From an uncultured Pelagibacteraceae bacterium (GTDB taxonomy: Bacteria; Pseudomonadota; Alphaproteobacteria; Pelagibacterales; Pelagibacteraceae), in contig CACFUH010000002.1 of NCBI GenBank assembly GCA_902569415.1, forward strand, positions 1-64,000: a DNA stretch of 64,000 bases, in the 5' to 3' direction. The translations under genes were made by a program, and so were the position numbers. Below the pieces are notes generated by a model that made no database searches, had not been told where the DNA came from, and saw only the letters and a list, made by a program, of their open reading frames with translations. The number at the start of each line of letters is the position of its first letter. Positions within the stretch are counted from its first letter, which is position 1. This document shows positions 38,878-49,227 of the stretch, one piece after another.

Positions 38878-39273
38878 ATGAAGCTAACAATACCTTACTA
38901 TTTACACAAAGCCGGCGCTGGTTTTCCGTCTCCTGCAACAGATTATATTGAGGAAGATATTGATCTAAATGTTCATTTAATCAAAAATGTTCCAGCAACT
39001 TTCATCATAAGAGTTCAAGGAAAATCAATGGTCGATGTTGGTATTAATAATGGAGATTTGTTGCTAGTTGATAAAAGCCTAATACCAAAAAACTTTTCAA
39101 CAGTTATAGCAAATGTTCATGACGAACTTGTAGTTAAAAGTTTTGTTCAAGAGAGAGATAAAAAATTTTTAACATCTGGTTCTAAAAACTTTGAGGATAG
39201 AATTTTAATTAATGAAGAAGAGGATATTTTTATTTGGGGGGTTGTAACTTATGTCATCCATTCAACATACTAA
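38878..39273 (+). CDS. umuD: UmuD-like S24 family autoprotease
   Basis: [40 protein letters not shown] (Ser), DELVVKSF (Lys). Confidence 0.93.
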   Translation: MKLTIPYYLHKAGAGFPSPATDYIEEDIDLNVHLIKNVPATFIIRVQGKSMVDVGINNGDLLLVDKSLIPKNFSTVIANVHDELVVKSFVQERDKKFLTSGSKNFEDRILINEEEDIFIWGVVTYVIHSTY

Positions 39274-40531
39274 AAAAATAGCGTTAGTTGATTGTAATTC
39301 TTTCTATGTTTCGTGTGAAAGATTATTTAATCCTAAAATAAGAAAAAAACCTGTTGTTGTCTTATCAAATAATGATGGCTGTATTGTCTCAAGATCTAAT
39401 GAAGCAAAAGCATTAGGAATAAAAATGGGAGAACCTTATTTTAAAGCAAAAGATATTATTATTAAAAACAACGTTCAAGTTTTTTCATCTGGGTATTCTT
39501 TGTATGGAGATATTTCAAGAAGAGTGATGCGAACTTTGAAACGTTTTAACTCTGATATGGAAGTTTATTCAATTGATGAAGCTTTTTTAGATTTATCAAA
39601 TTTTCCTGATGATGAGATAGAAGATGTTGGAAAAGAAATTAGAAGTACAGTTTTACAATGGACTGGTATTCCAACAAGTATTGGGATTGCTAAAACAAAA
39701 ACCTTAAGCAAAGTTGCAAATCATATTGCTAAAAAAAAAGAATCTGGAGTTACAAGTTTAGTTGGAGTTAAAAATATTGATCCAATACTAGAGAAGGTAG
39801 AAATAAATGATGTTTGGGGTGTTGGAAGACAATTAACTAAATTTTATCATCAAAATGGAATTTATAATGCTAAACAATTGAAAAACATATCTAATACTTG
39901 GATTAAAAAAAGTTCTAATGTTTTAAGTTCTAGAACTGCAATGGAACTTAGAGGTATTACTTGTATTGGTTTAGAAAAAAGTGTATCAAAAAGAAAGAGC
40001 TGTGTAGTATCACGTTCATTTGGTCAAAGAGTAGAAAAATTTCAAGAACTAAAAGAAGCTATTGCAAATTATTGTTTAAATGCTTCAGAAAAAATTAGAT
40101 CAGAGTCTTTAATTGCAAAATCAATAACTATTTTCATTAGAACAAGTCCTTTTCAAAATAAGTTTGGATATTATTCAAATTCAAAAACAATTGATTTTCC
40201 AATTGCAACAAACAATAGTATCGAAATAGTTAAGACTGCCTTATCTGCTTTAGAAAGTATTTTCAAAAATGGTTATCGTTATCAAAAAGCAGGCGTGTTA
40301 CTAACAGGACTGTCAAATGACGATGGAAAAAAGAATTTATTTTCATCTGAAAAAGATGAAAAGATAAATAGTTTAATGAGATCAATTGATAATACAAATT
40401 ACAAATATGGAAGATCCGCAATAAGTCTTGCCAGTGCTGGAGTTCAAAGGAGATGGAATATGAAAAGAGAGCATTCTTCTAGAATAGATACAGCTGATTT
40501 TTATTGTCTACCAACAATAAGAGCTATTTAG
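39251..40531 (+). CDS. umuC: Y-family DNA polymerase V catalytic subunit UmuC
   Basis: [52 protein letters not shown]. Confidence 0.95.
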   Translation: MSSIQHTKKIALVDCNSFYVSCERLFNPKIRKKPVVVLSNNDGCIVSRSNEAKALGIKMGEPYFKAKDIIIKNNVQVFSSGYSLYGDISRRVMRTLKRFNSDMEVYSIDEAFLDLSNFPDDEIEDVGKEIRSTVLQWTGIPTSIGIAKTKTLSKVANHIAKKKESGVTSLVGVKNIDPILEKVEINDVWGVGRQLTKFYHQNGIYNAKQLKNISNTWIKKSSNVLSSRTAMELRGITCIGLEKSVSKRKSCVVSRSFGQRVEKFQELKEAIANYCLNASEKIRSESLIAKSITIFIRTSPFQNKFGYYSNSKTIDFPIATNNSIEIVKTALSALESIFKNGYRYQKAGVLLTGLSNDDGKKNLFSSEKDEKINSLMRSIDNTNYKYGRSAISLASAGVQRRWNMKREHSSRIDTADFYCLPTIRAI

Positions 40532-41708
40532 TGAAATGACAGTAAGGTTCAACCACTGTCCAGGAAGCACTGCCAAATCCTTTTTTTGATATATTCTCAA
40601 ATACAGTGACTATTTTTCTTTGATAATTATTAAGATTATTTTTATTTTCAGACCATTGTTTTAATCTTTGAATATTTTCATGATCTGGAAATCTTGAAGC
40701 GTAAGCGTACAGCCATCCCCAGTTACTTCCTGAATTTGATTTAAGATCTTGAACTTTATAATTTTTTGCTGGTCCGGGTGAGCGATTTTCTTTTGCATAT
40801 TTAAAAACTAATTCATTATTCTCCGTAAAATCTATAAAAAATTTAACTAAATTATGATAATTTTTTCCTTTAAAATCTAACTCCCAAATATTGTAACCTT
40901 GATGTTCAGCAATAATTGCTATTACGGCAAGAGCATTCATTGCTCTTCCTTGATAAAACATGGCTCTTCCTCCTCTCCTTACTTCAATAGGTAAACTACC
41001 ATCTTTTCTTTGATGCCTAATTGCTGATTCATAATTTCTAAATGCTTTTTTAAACTCTTTATCATTGTCTATTAGGATGCCAAGTTGCATGTGAGCAACA
41101 GCAGAAGATAAAGCATGGTTGTGAGCTCTTTTTGGAGTTCCACTGGCGCCACCGTAGTCGTAAGTTTTTCCATACAATAAATGTTGATTTTTTTTCACAA
41201 TTTTTTTAAACCAGTTTTTTATAATTCTGTCTTCTTCTTGCGGTATACTTATAATCTGCTTGGCGAATGAGTAAGCAGCTAACATCGGTGATGCAACATA
41301 CAAATTTACTGTTAATGTATCATTCCAATGCCTGCCCTCATGATCTGATGGCCCAGTTCTTTTTGCTGCATTAGCTTTTGCCCAATTTAAAATTATGTTT
41401 TTTACATGCTCACAAGCCTCTATATTTCCACCGCTGCATGGAAAAGTGAAATTTGTAAATCTGCTTAGTGCATAATCATATCTATCATCTAATCCATACC
41501 CAATGGGCGCTTTAACTTTTAAAATTGGTTCAATTTTATTTAATTCTGGGCTTACATAAAGTTTAGTTTGACAATTTTTAAGATTTTTTGGAATTGGGAA
41601 AATTATTTCTGGTTTATTTACTACGGCTTTTTTTTTAATTTCTTTGAAATTTGCAAAAGAATTTGAATTAAAAAATAATATTAATATTATTAATAATATC
41701 TCTTTCAC
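40524..41708 (-). CDS. secreted alginate-lyase-family (PL5-like) protein
   Basis: Signal peptide; [57 protein letters not shown]. Confidence 0.8.
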   Translation of the reverse strand: MKEILLIILILFFNSNSFANFKEIKKKAVVNKPEIIFPIPKNLKNCQTKLYVSPELNKIEPILKVKAPIGYGLDDRYDYALSRFTNFTFPCSGGNIEACEHVKNIILNWAKANAAKRTGPSDHEGRHWNDTLTVNLYVASPMLAAYSFAKQIISIPQEEDRIIKNWFKKIVKKNQHLLYGKTYDYGGASGTPKRAHNHALSSAVAHMQLGILIDNDKEFKKAFRNYESAIRHQRKDGSLPIEVRRGGRAMFYQGRAMNALAVIAIIAEHQGYNIWELDFKGKNYHNLVKFFIDFTENNELVFKYAKENRSPGPAKNYKVQDLKSNSGSNWGWLYAYASRFPDHENIQRLKQWSENKNNLNNYQRKIVTVFENISKKGFGSASWTVVEPYCHFTK

Positions 41709-42643
41709 TAAACAGTGTTTAATTTAATACCTTTTAATAAAAAGTCTGATATTTGATTTGCAACCATTTCGGCAACCACAATTGACGCTTCAGTTGTAGA
41801 AGCTGCTATATGTGGTGTTGCAATTACTTTTGGGTTATTAAACAAAATATTTTCTTTTGCTGGTTCTTTTGAAAAAACATCTACAGCTGCTCCAGCTATT
41901 AAACCTTCATTTAAAGCTTCATTTAAATCTTTTTCATCAACAATATTTCCGCGTGCAGCATTAATTATATAAGATGTTGGTTTCATTTTTTTGTAATGTT
42001 CTTTACTAATCATTGGCTTTCCATCCTTGGGTGCTTTACAATGAAAACTTATAATATCGCTTTTACTTATCAAATCTTCAAAACTTACGTTTTCTACATG
42101 TGGATAATCTTTTTTTCTGGACTCTAGAGATTTTGAGTTCACAAGTATCTTCATATCAAAACCTTTTACAAGATTACTTAATCTTACTCCCACATTTCCA
42201 AAACCTATTATGCCCAATGTTTTTTTTGAAAGTTCAGTACCTTTAATATTTTTTTTCTCCCACTGGCCTTTGTGTGTTGTTTCATTAGCAAAAGGAACTC
42301 TTCTAAGCACTGACATTATTAAAGCAAATGCATGTTCGGCTGTTGCATTAGCATTTCCACCAGGTGTATTCATAACAATCATATTTTTTTCCTTTGCCAT
42401 AGGAACATCTATATTGTCAACACCAGCACCAGCTCTACCAATTACCTTTAAATTTTTTGCAGCTTCAATTATATTTTTAGTAACTTTTGTAGCAGATCTA
42501 ACAACCATTCCATCATATTCAGGAATAATTTTAATAATTTCTTCTTCAGATAAACCTGTTTTTACATCTACTGTAATATTATTTTTTTCAAAAATTTTTT
42601 GAGCAACATTGCTCATTGAATCTGAAATTAGAACTTTAGGCAT
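41708..42643 (-). CDS. serA: D-3-phosphoglycerate dehydrogenase
   Basis: VIGRAGAGVDNIDV, NTPGGNANATAEHAFALIM, GIIGFGNVG, INAARGNIVDE. Confidence 0.92.
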   Translation of the reverse strand: MPKVLISDSMSNVAQKIFEKNNITVDVKTGLSEEEIIKIIPEYDGMVVRSATKVTKNIIEAAKNLKVIGRAGAGVDNIDVPMAKEKNMIVMNTPGGNANATAEHAFALIMSVLRRVPFANETTHKGQWEKKNIKGTELSKKTLGIIGFGNVGVRLSNLVKGFDMKILVNSKSLESRKKDYPHVENVSFEDLISKSDIISFHCKAPKDGKPMISKEHYKKMKPTSYIINAARGNIVDEKDLNEALNEGLIAGAAVDVFSKEPAKENILFNNPKVIATPHIAASTTEASIVVAEMVANQISDFLLKGIKLNTV

Positions 42644-43790
42644 TATTTTTCACAGAATTATAAGCCCAATCAATCCAAGGTAAAAGAGCTTTCATATCAC
42701 TGTTTTGTACAGTTGATCCACCCCAAATTCTTATACTAGGTGGTGCTTTTGGATAACCATTAATGTCATTAGCAACACCTTCTTTTTCTAGAAGTGAGAA
42801 TAATTTTTTTAATACTCCTCTTTGATCTTCTTCATTATGTTTCGTAAACCATTCATCTTTAATTAAAACAGTTATACTTGTTGAAGATCTAATATTTTTA
42901 TCTTCACACATAAATTCAAAATTTTCACTTTTCTCAATCCAATCTTCTACAATTTTTAAATTTTGATTTGAAATATTTACTAATTCTTTAGTCCCACCTA
43001 CTGACTCAACCCAATTCAAAGCATCAAGACCATCTTCAACGCAAATCATTGAAGGTGTATTAATTATTCCTCCCTCAAATATACTTTTAATTAATTTTTT
43101 CTTATTTGCTAATCTAAATAATTTTGGAATTGGCCAAGGTGGTATATGGTTTTCTAATCTTTCAACAGTTCGTGGAGAAATTGCTATCATTCCATGAGCG
43201 GCTTCCGCACCCAAAACTTTTTGCCACGACCAAGTAATTACATCTAACTTACTATAATCCATATCCATAGCAAAAATACCAGACGTAGCATCACAAATTG
43301 TTAAACCCTCTCTATCTTCAGGTATCCAATCACCGTTTGGAATTCTGACACCTGCTGTTGTACCATTCCAAGTAAAAACTACATCATTTTTAAAATTCAC
43401 TTTTGATAAATCAGGAAGAATTCCATAATCAGTTACATGACTGTTTACATCTTTTATTTTTAATTGATCAAGAATGTCTATAACCCAATCTTTTCCAAAA
43501 TTTTCCCAAGCTAAGACATCAACACCTTTGCATCCTAAAAGAGACCACAGAGCAGCCTCTAAAGCTCCAGTGTTTGAACCAGTCATTACACCTACATGGT
43601 AATCTTCGGGTAATTGAAGAATTTTTTTTGATTTAACAATTACTTCATTTAATCTTTCTTTACATACTTTGTGTCTATGGGACCTTCCTATCGGTGTATT
43701 TTTTAATGCATCTATAGTCCAACCTGGGCGCTTAGAGCAAGGTCCGCTAGAAAAATTTGGATTATCTGGTTTTGAGCTTGGCTTTTCCAT
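42636..43790 (-). CDS. serC: phosphoserine aminotransferase
   Basis: PNFSSGPCSKRPGW, GSNTGALEAALW, ITWSWQKVLGAEAAHGMIAISP. Confidence 0.92.
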   Translation of the reverse strand: MEKPSSKPDNPNFSSGPCSKRPGWTIDALKNTPIGRSHRHKVCKERLNEVIVKSKKILQLPEDYHVGVMTGSNTGALEAALWSLLGCKGVDVLAWENFGKDWVIDILDQLKIKDVNSHVTDYGILPDLSKVNFKNDVVFTWNGTTAGVRIPNGDWIPEDREGLTICDATSGIFAMDMDYSKLDVITWSWQKVLGAEAAHGMIAISPRTVERLENHIPPWPIPKLFRLANKKKLIKSIFEGGIINTPSMICVEDGLDALNWVESVGGTKELVNISNQNLKIVEDWIEKSENFEFMCEDKNIRSSTSITVLIKDEWFTKHNEEDQRGVLKKLFSLLEKEGVANDINGYPKAPPSIRIWGGSTVQNSDMKALLPWIDWAYNSVKNNA

Positions 43791-43915
43791 AAAATAAGTT
43801 TTTAGATATATTTGTTTTTAAAAAAATATATCATTATTTTTTTTATATATATTTTTTAGCAATAAATAATGAACAATTGACGCAGCAATAGAACATAAAT
43901 AGAAAATAATAAATT

Positions 43916-45118
43916 TTATTCAAAATCGTATGCCACTAGACCATCTAAAGGTTTGGGATCAAACCAAGTCGATTTGGGAGGCATATTTAATTTTTTATCT
44001 GCAAAGTTAATTACATTTTCCATTTGCGTGGCGAATAAAGCAAAACCAACTTTTGCTTCACCAGAATCTACTTTTTTTTCAATACCTTCCAATCCATGAA
44101 AACCCGCCAAAAAATCAATTCTATTATCATATCTTGGGTCACCTATGCCTAAAGTAGGTTCTAGTAGATAATAGTGCAACAAATTTATATCTAAATTAAT
44201 AATATGAAATAAATTTTGATGAGGTTTCTCTTTAAGTTCCAAAGAATACCATTGCTTTTCTAAATACATTCCAAATATTTGAGATTTTTCAGGTTTGAAT
44301 GAAGAACTTTGTTTTTCAACTTTAAACTTTTTTTTAATTTCCTTAATAAAATCTGAAGGTGAGTATCCGTATAAATCTTTTATAAGTCTATTGTAATCAA
44401 GTATCCTTGCCTGGCTTGTTGGAAAAATTGCTATCATGAAATAATTATATAATTCACTTCCAGTATGATCGTGGTTTTTATGTTGCTTAAATTTTGAGAG
44501 TTTTAACAATGCATCCATTCTATGATGTCCGTCTGCAATATAAATTCTATTTATAGAGTTAAACAAATCAGATATTTCTAAAACTTTATTTTCATCGTCA
44601 ACAACCCACATCTCATGCTTACTTCCGTCCATTCCATTAAAAGAGTATTCTGGAGAATTAATTAACTCTTTTTCTACTAAACCATTAAGTTGACTGTTAT
44701 CAGGATACACAGCGTATATAGGACCTATTTGTGCATTTAAATTGTCCATTTGTTTCATTCTTTTTTGAGATCTTTCAAAAAATATTTCTTCATGACCTCG
44801 AATATGTAAGTTGTCATAGGCAGACAATTTTGCAGTTCCAACTATACCTACTTGTGAATGATTTCCTGTTGATATTTTATAGATATAAAATGAATTTTTT
44901 TTATCTTTTTTTAAGATTGATTTTTTTTTCATTAATTCAAATTGTTCTTTAGATTTGGAATTATCCTTTTCACCAAAAACATTTAAATAACTCCAGGAAT
45001 TGTTATTTTTATGATCTACAACAGAGTCTTTTGATAAATGATCAGTGCTAGAAACCGCGACTGATGAGGCATTTTCTTTTGTTGGTCTTAAACCTTTAAA
45101 TGGATTTATAAAATACAT
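43916..45118 (-). CDS. DUF1015 family protein
   Basis: INPFKGLRPTKENAS, HIRGHEEIF, IYIADGHHRMDALL; located beside serA-serC. Confidence 0.88.
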   Translation of the reverse strand: MYFINPFKGLRPTKENASSVAVSSTDHLSKDSVVDHKNNNSWSYLNVFGEKDNSKSKEQFELMKKKSILKKDKKNSFYIYKISTGNHSQVGIVGTAKLSAYDNLHIRGHEEIFFERSQKRMKQMDNLNAQIGPIYAVYPDNSQLNGLVEKELINSPEYSFNGMDGSKHEMWVVDDENKVLEISDLFNSINRIYIADGHHRMDALLKLSKFKQHKNHDHTGSELYNYFMIAIFPTSQARILDYNRLIKDLYGYSPSDFIKEIKKKFKVEKQSSSFKPEKSQIFGMYLEKQWYSLELKEKPHQNLFHIINLDINLLHYYLLEPTLGIGDPRYDNRIDFLAGFHGLEGIEKKVDSGEAKVGFALFATQMENVINFADKKLNMPPKSTWFDPKPLDGLVAYDFE

Positions 45119-45199
45119 GGAGATATTTAATTAATAGAACTGAATAGAGCAACTCTATTTTTTAGTTATAAATATTAATAATAATGATTAATTTTTTTA

Positions 45200-46561
45200 C
45201 TATGCAATTTTAGGTAGTTTTTCTAAAGCTTTATTTGCATCAGCCTCGTTATATCTGTCATCTGAAAGCTTATTATTGAAATAATCTCCATATGCTTGCA
45301 TATCAAAATGTCCATGACCACATAAATTGAAAAGAATTGTTTTCTTTTCTCCATTTTTTTTACATTCAAGTGCTGCGTCTATTGCACCCTTAACAGCGTG
45401 AGTAGCTTCTGGTGCTGGAACAATACCTTCGGCATTTGCAAATTTTACTCCTGCTTCAAAACATTCTTTTTGGCCAAATGCTTTAGGTTCAATAGCGCCT
45501 AAATCTGTTAAATGGCTGACTAAAGGAGCCATACCATGGTATCTTAAACCACCTGAATGAGTTGATGGTGGCATAAATGAAGATCCTAAAGTATGCATTT
45601 TAACTAATGGCGTACGCATTCCTGTGTCTCCAAAATCATATGCAAATTTTCCTTTAGTTAAAGTAGGACAAGATTTTGGTTCACAAGCAATTACTTTAAT
45701 ATCTTTTTTTTCTCTAAACTTTTTTCCAAGGAAAGGAAAAGCTAATCCAGAAAAATTACTTCCTCCACCTGTACATCCAACTAATATATCCGGATAATCA
45801 TCGGCCATTTCCATTTGCATTATTGCTTCATTTCCCACAATCGTTTGATGCATCAATACATGATTTAAAACACTTCCAAGTGAATATTTTGTATGATCGT
45901 CTTGTGCGGCCATTTCAACTGCTTCAGATATAGCTATTCCTAAACTTCCAGTATTGTTTGGATCTTTTTCTAAAATTGCTTTACCTGTTGGAGTTCTATT
46001 TGATGGGCTAGCATAACAATTTGCACCAAAAGTTTGCATAATCATTTTTCTATATGGTTTTTGTTCGTAACTAACTTTAACCATATAAACATCAAGTTCG
46101 ATTTTAAAAATTGAACATGCAAATGCTAGAGAACTTCCCCATTGTCCTGCTCCTGTTTCTGTTGTAATTTTTTTTGTACCCTCTTCTTTATTAAAAAAAG
46201 CCTGGGCTACAGCAGTATTAGGTTTGTGACTTCCTGTCGGACTAACACCCTCATATTTATAATAAATTTTAGCAGTTGTATCTAATGCCTTTTCTAATTT
46301 TCTTGCTCTATACAATGGTGAAGGTCTCCACTGTTTATAAATTTCTCTAACAGGTTCTGGAATTTCAATTTCTCTATCTTGTGAAACTTCTTGTCCTATA
46401 AGTGCCATTGGAAATAATGGAGCTAAATCATCCGGCCCAATTGGCTTAAGTGTACCAGGATGAAGAACTGGCGAAAGTGGTTTTGGAAGATCAGCAGCAA
46501 TATTATACCAAGTTTTTGGCATTTTGCTCTCTTCAAGAAAATATTTAATTTTATCAGACAT
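45200..46561 (-). CDS. TrpB-like pyridoxal-phosphate-dependent enzyme (TrpB2 type)
   Basis: GRPSPL-like WRPSPLYRARKLEKAL, GSHKPNTAVAQAFF, TETGAGQWGSSLAFA, VGCTGGGSNFSG. Confidence 0.9.
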   Translation of the reverse strand: MSDKIKYFLEESKMPKTWYNIAADLPKPLSPVLHPGTLKPIGPDDLAPLFPMALIGQEVSQDREIEIPEPVREIYKQWRPSPLYRARKLEKALDTTAKIYYKYEGVSPTGSHKPNTAVAQAFFNKEEGTKKITTETGAGQWGSSLAFACSIFKIELDVYMVKVSYEQKPYRKMIMQTFGANCYASPSNRTPTGKAILEKDPNNTGSLGIAISEAVEMAAQDDHTKYSLGSVLNHVLMHQTIVGNEAIMQMEMADDYPDILVGCTGGGSNFSGLAFPFLGKKFREKKDIKVIACEPKSCPTLTKGKFAYDFGDTGMRTPLVKMHTLGSSFMPPSTHSGGLRYHGMAPLVSHLTDLGAIEPKAFGQKECFEAGVKFANAEGIVPAPEATHAVKGAIDAALECKKNGEKKTILFNLCGHGHFDMQAYGDYFNNKLSDDRYNEADANKALEKLPKIA

Positions 46562-46637
46562 ATTTTATAAAAGTATTTTCTTAACTTATTTAATGAAATG
46601 CAAGCTTAAAATAAGACCGAATATTTATTCATTTAAC

Positions 46638-47432
46638 TTAGTATATTGTAATTCTATGCATTATTCTGTTGCCTTTAAATGGAGTAGCCTGATGCAACAT
46701 TGATCTATTGTCCCAAATTGCTAATTGATCTTTTTCCCACTCCAAAGAGTATTGGAATTTCTTTTTAACTTGATGTTTAAATAAAAATTTTTTTAATTTT
46801 GTTTCTTCTTTTTTATTTATATTATTAAATCCTATAAAATGACCTGGGCTACAAAATATACTTAACTTTTTATTAATTTTTTTTATTATTTTATGTTTAG
46901 AAATTAATTCGTTTTTTTGTTTCCCTTTTTCTTTTGTTCTTTCCTTTAATGTAATGGATATAGGCCCTTCAGAAGAATAAATTGCTTTTAGATTTTTTAA
47001 TTTTTTTTTTATATTATGAGGTAGATTTTTATAAGCTAAATATTGTGAAGAAAACTCTGTATTTGCCAGACCCTTTCTGGGTACTAATTTCGATAACAAC
47101 ATTGTAAATCTAGGAGGCTTTTTTGTGTAAATTGAGTCAGTGTGAAATTGTTCGCCAAAACTTGGTCCCTTATCTGTAGCTTTTCTTTCAACTACGGTTA
47201 TTTTACTATATCTAGGATTTAAACCTTTTAATCTTGGATAATCTGCTGGAATTCCTAATTTTTTCGCAAAATTTAAATAATTTTTTGAAGATAGATTTTG
47301 ATTTTTGAAATAAATTATTCCACAATTATTTAATACAGATTTAATTTTTTTAATTTCAGCTTTTTTTAAATTTTTAACATCACATATTATTTCTGCTGCA
47401 ATTTTATTTTTTTTTGGAATTACTTTAATCAT
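46638..47432 (-). CDS. TauD/TfdA-family Fe(II)/2-oxoglutarate dioxygenase
   Basis: GEQFHTDSIYTKKPPRFTMLL (HxD), DQLAIWDNRSMLHQATPF...RIMHRITI (distal His and Arg). Confidence 0.88.
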   Translation of the reverse strand: MIKVIPKKNKIAAEIICDVKNLKKAEIKKIKSVLNNCGIIYFKNQNLSSKNYLNFAKKLGIPADYPRLKGLNPRYSKITVVERKATDKGPSFGEQFHTDSIYTKKPPRFTMLLSKLVPRKGLANTEFSSQYLAYKNLPHNIKKKLKNLKAIYSSEGPISITLKERTKEKGKQKNELISKHKIIKKINKKLSIFCSPGHFIGFNNINKKEETKLKKFLFKHQVKKKFQYSLEWEKDQLAIWDNRSMLHQATPFKGNRIMHRITIY

Positions 47433-47435
47433 AAA

Positions 47436-48227
47436 TTAAGTGCTCCAAACAATAGGAAACCAATCGGTCCTTAAAGTGTCTCCTGACTTTAAATTAATGC
47501 CAGTAAAAGGAGGTGATGTTTCTCCTCCACGGTCTAAATAACGTACATCATCACCTGTAAAACGCATAGAAAAAGCACGTCTTCGATCTTGAGAATTATT
47601 TCCAGATGCTCCATGAACTATTTTAAAATTAAACAAAACAGCATCACCTAATTTAAGATCAGGTATCATTATTTTATTATTAAAATTTTCAATACTTGGC
47701 ATCTCCATAAAATCATTATTATTTTTATACCAAGGTTTATCATTAGACCACTTTGTAGGCTGAATAAGTTTATTCCATTTATGTGAACCTAATATTAATT
47801 TTAAAGTATTTTCTTTGCTAACTTCATCGAGAGGTATCCAATAACTTCCTGTATCTTCCCCATCAACACAATAATATGGCATATCTTGGTGCCATGGAGT
47901 TGCTTTGCTTGTAATAGGTTCTTTTACAAAAATATGATCATGAAATATTTGTACTGATTTTGAATTTGTAGCCTCAGCAATTATTTGTGCAGCTGGAGAA
48001 TCTTTAGCAAATTTTTTAAACTCTGGAATTCGATGCCAATTACAATAATCTTCAAAAAATCTACCATTTTCATTAATACTTGTATTTTCACGAGCATGTG
48101 GTCCTGGATTTTTTAAAACTTTATCAAAACCATCTCTTAAAATATTTATCCAAGGTTTAAATACATCTCTTATTATTATTGCTCCATCATCCTTGTAAGC
48201 ATCAACTTGTTTAGAGTTTAAAATCAT
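47436..48227 (-). CDS. phytanoyl-CoA dioxygenase (PhyH) family protein
   Basis: ATPWHQDMPYYCVDG (HxD), DAVLFNFKIVHGASGNNSQDRRRAFSMRFTGDD. Confidence 0.9.
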   Translation of the reverse strand: MILNSKQVDAYKDDGAIIIRDVFKPWINILRDGFDKVLKNPGPHARENTSINENGRFFEDYCNWHRIPEFKKFAKDSPAAQIIAEATNSKSVQIFHDHIFVKEPITSKATPWHQDMPYYCVDGEDTGSYWIPLDEVSKENTLKLILGSHKWNKLIQPTKWSNDKPWYKNNNDFMEMPSIENFNNKIMIPDLKLGDAVLFNFKIVHGASGNNSQDRRRAFSMRFTGDDVRYLDRGGETSPPFTGINLKSGDTLRTDWFPIVWST

Positions 48228-49096
48228 TATTTTAAATCATCAATATTTGAGATATTTAATAATGAATTATTCAATTCGTCTAAATTTTCTCTTTTAGATA
48301 TAGCAAATACTGAAACTATTAATACAAAAACCAATATGATTGGAATTAGCATTACTATTGTTATTTTTTGTTGAATTAAAAATAAATAAACTAACACAAA
48401 TAATATTGATCTAATTAGTACGTTTATTTTAAAAACACTAATAATAGAAAGTGAATGTATTAATAAGTTTTTAAAACTCATTTTAGAAGGACCAAAATAT
48501 CTTGTTCCTCTTTCAGATGGAATTGTTGCTCTATCTTTTGCAACTTTTGCAAGCGCACCTGAAAAACTACTCCAAGTAGCTTTTTCATTAATCATTTTCT
48601 CAACAATTGATTTTGGTAAACAAGTATAATTACCATATTTTATAGACTGTCCTGTAAAAGTAGAGGTTATTATCTTGTGAACAAAATAGCAAAATTTAAA
48701 AAAAATTCCCTCTGATCTCTTAATTCTTTCTCCAACAATTGGTTTATCAGGGTGATAATTTAAATTATCTATAAGTTGTTTTATTTCCTCAGGCCTATCT
48801 TCTCCATCACCGTCCATTGGAATTACATAATCAAATTCTTCATTTTCAAAAATATGTTTTAATCCTGTTGCATTACACCTTGCATGCCCTCTATTTTCTT
48901 TCATATTTATAATTTTAATGGAATTTAACTTTTCTAAATTAACAAATAATTCAGGCTTAGTTTCGGTTGATGCATCATTAATAATAATTACTGAAAACTC
49001 ATGGTCTAGATTAAAAACTACAGAATTTATATTTTCTAAAAGTTTAAAAACAGACTGCCAGTCGTTATAAACTGGTATTAATATTTTTATTTTCAT
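48227..49096 (-). CDS. family 2 glycosyltransferase (DPM1/GtrB-like) with C-terminal transmembrane helices
   Basis: ILIPVYNDWQSVFKLLENI, VIIINDASTE, VIPMDGDGEDRPEEIKQLI. Confidence 0.9.
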   Translation of the reverse strand: MKIKILIPVYNDWQSVFKLLENINSVVFNLDHEFSVIIINDASTETKPELFVNLEKLNSIKIINMKENRGHARCNATGLKHIFENEEFDYVIPMDGDGEDRPEEIKQLIDNLNYHPDKPIVGERIKRSEGIFFKFCYFVHKIITSTFTGQSIKYGNYTCLPKSIVEKMINEKATWSSFSGALAKVAKDRATIPSERGTRYFGPSKMSFKNLLIHSLSIISVFKINVLIRSILFVLVYLFLIQQKITIVMLIPIILVFVLIVSVFAISKRENLDELNNSLLNISNIDDLK

Positions 49097-49215
49097 TAGC
49101 TAGCAGAGCTTATTAATCTAAGCAAAGATGCAATTATACCAAAGCCTGAAAACTCGATTACCGCAACAATTACTATAATGAATAATATTTTTTTCCATTT
49201 ATCGCTTATGTTCAT
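49096..49215 (-). CDS. 39-aa single-TM microprotein, translationally coupled to the GT2 gene; not in the ORF track
   Basis: Manual minus-strand translation MNISDKWKKILFIIVIVAVIEFSGFGIIASLLRLISSAS*; TAATG stop/start overlap with the GT2 ATG. Confidence 0.6.
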   Translation of the reverse strand: MNISDKWKKILFIIVIVAVIEFSGFGIIASLLRLISSAS

Positions 49216-49227
49216 AATTTATTTTAA

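Noticed and set aside
42210-42602. 130-aa plus-strand ORF
   Set aside because: Antisense to serA with no recognisable domain; shadow ORF.
43805-43832. 9-bp inverted repeat GATATATTT/AAATATATC upstream of serC
   Set aside because: Composed only of A/T except its ends; expected by chance in such AT-rich spacers and lacks other support.
46562-46637. Possible SAM-type riboswitch upstream of the TrpB-like gene
   Set aside because: The leader contains AAGCTT and AT-rich text but I could not fit it to a SAM-II or SAM-V consensus pairing scheme.
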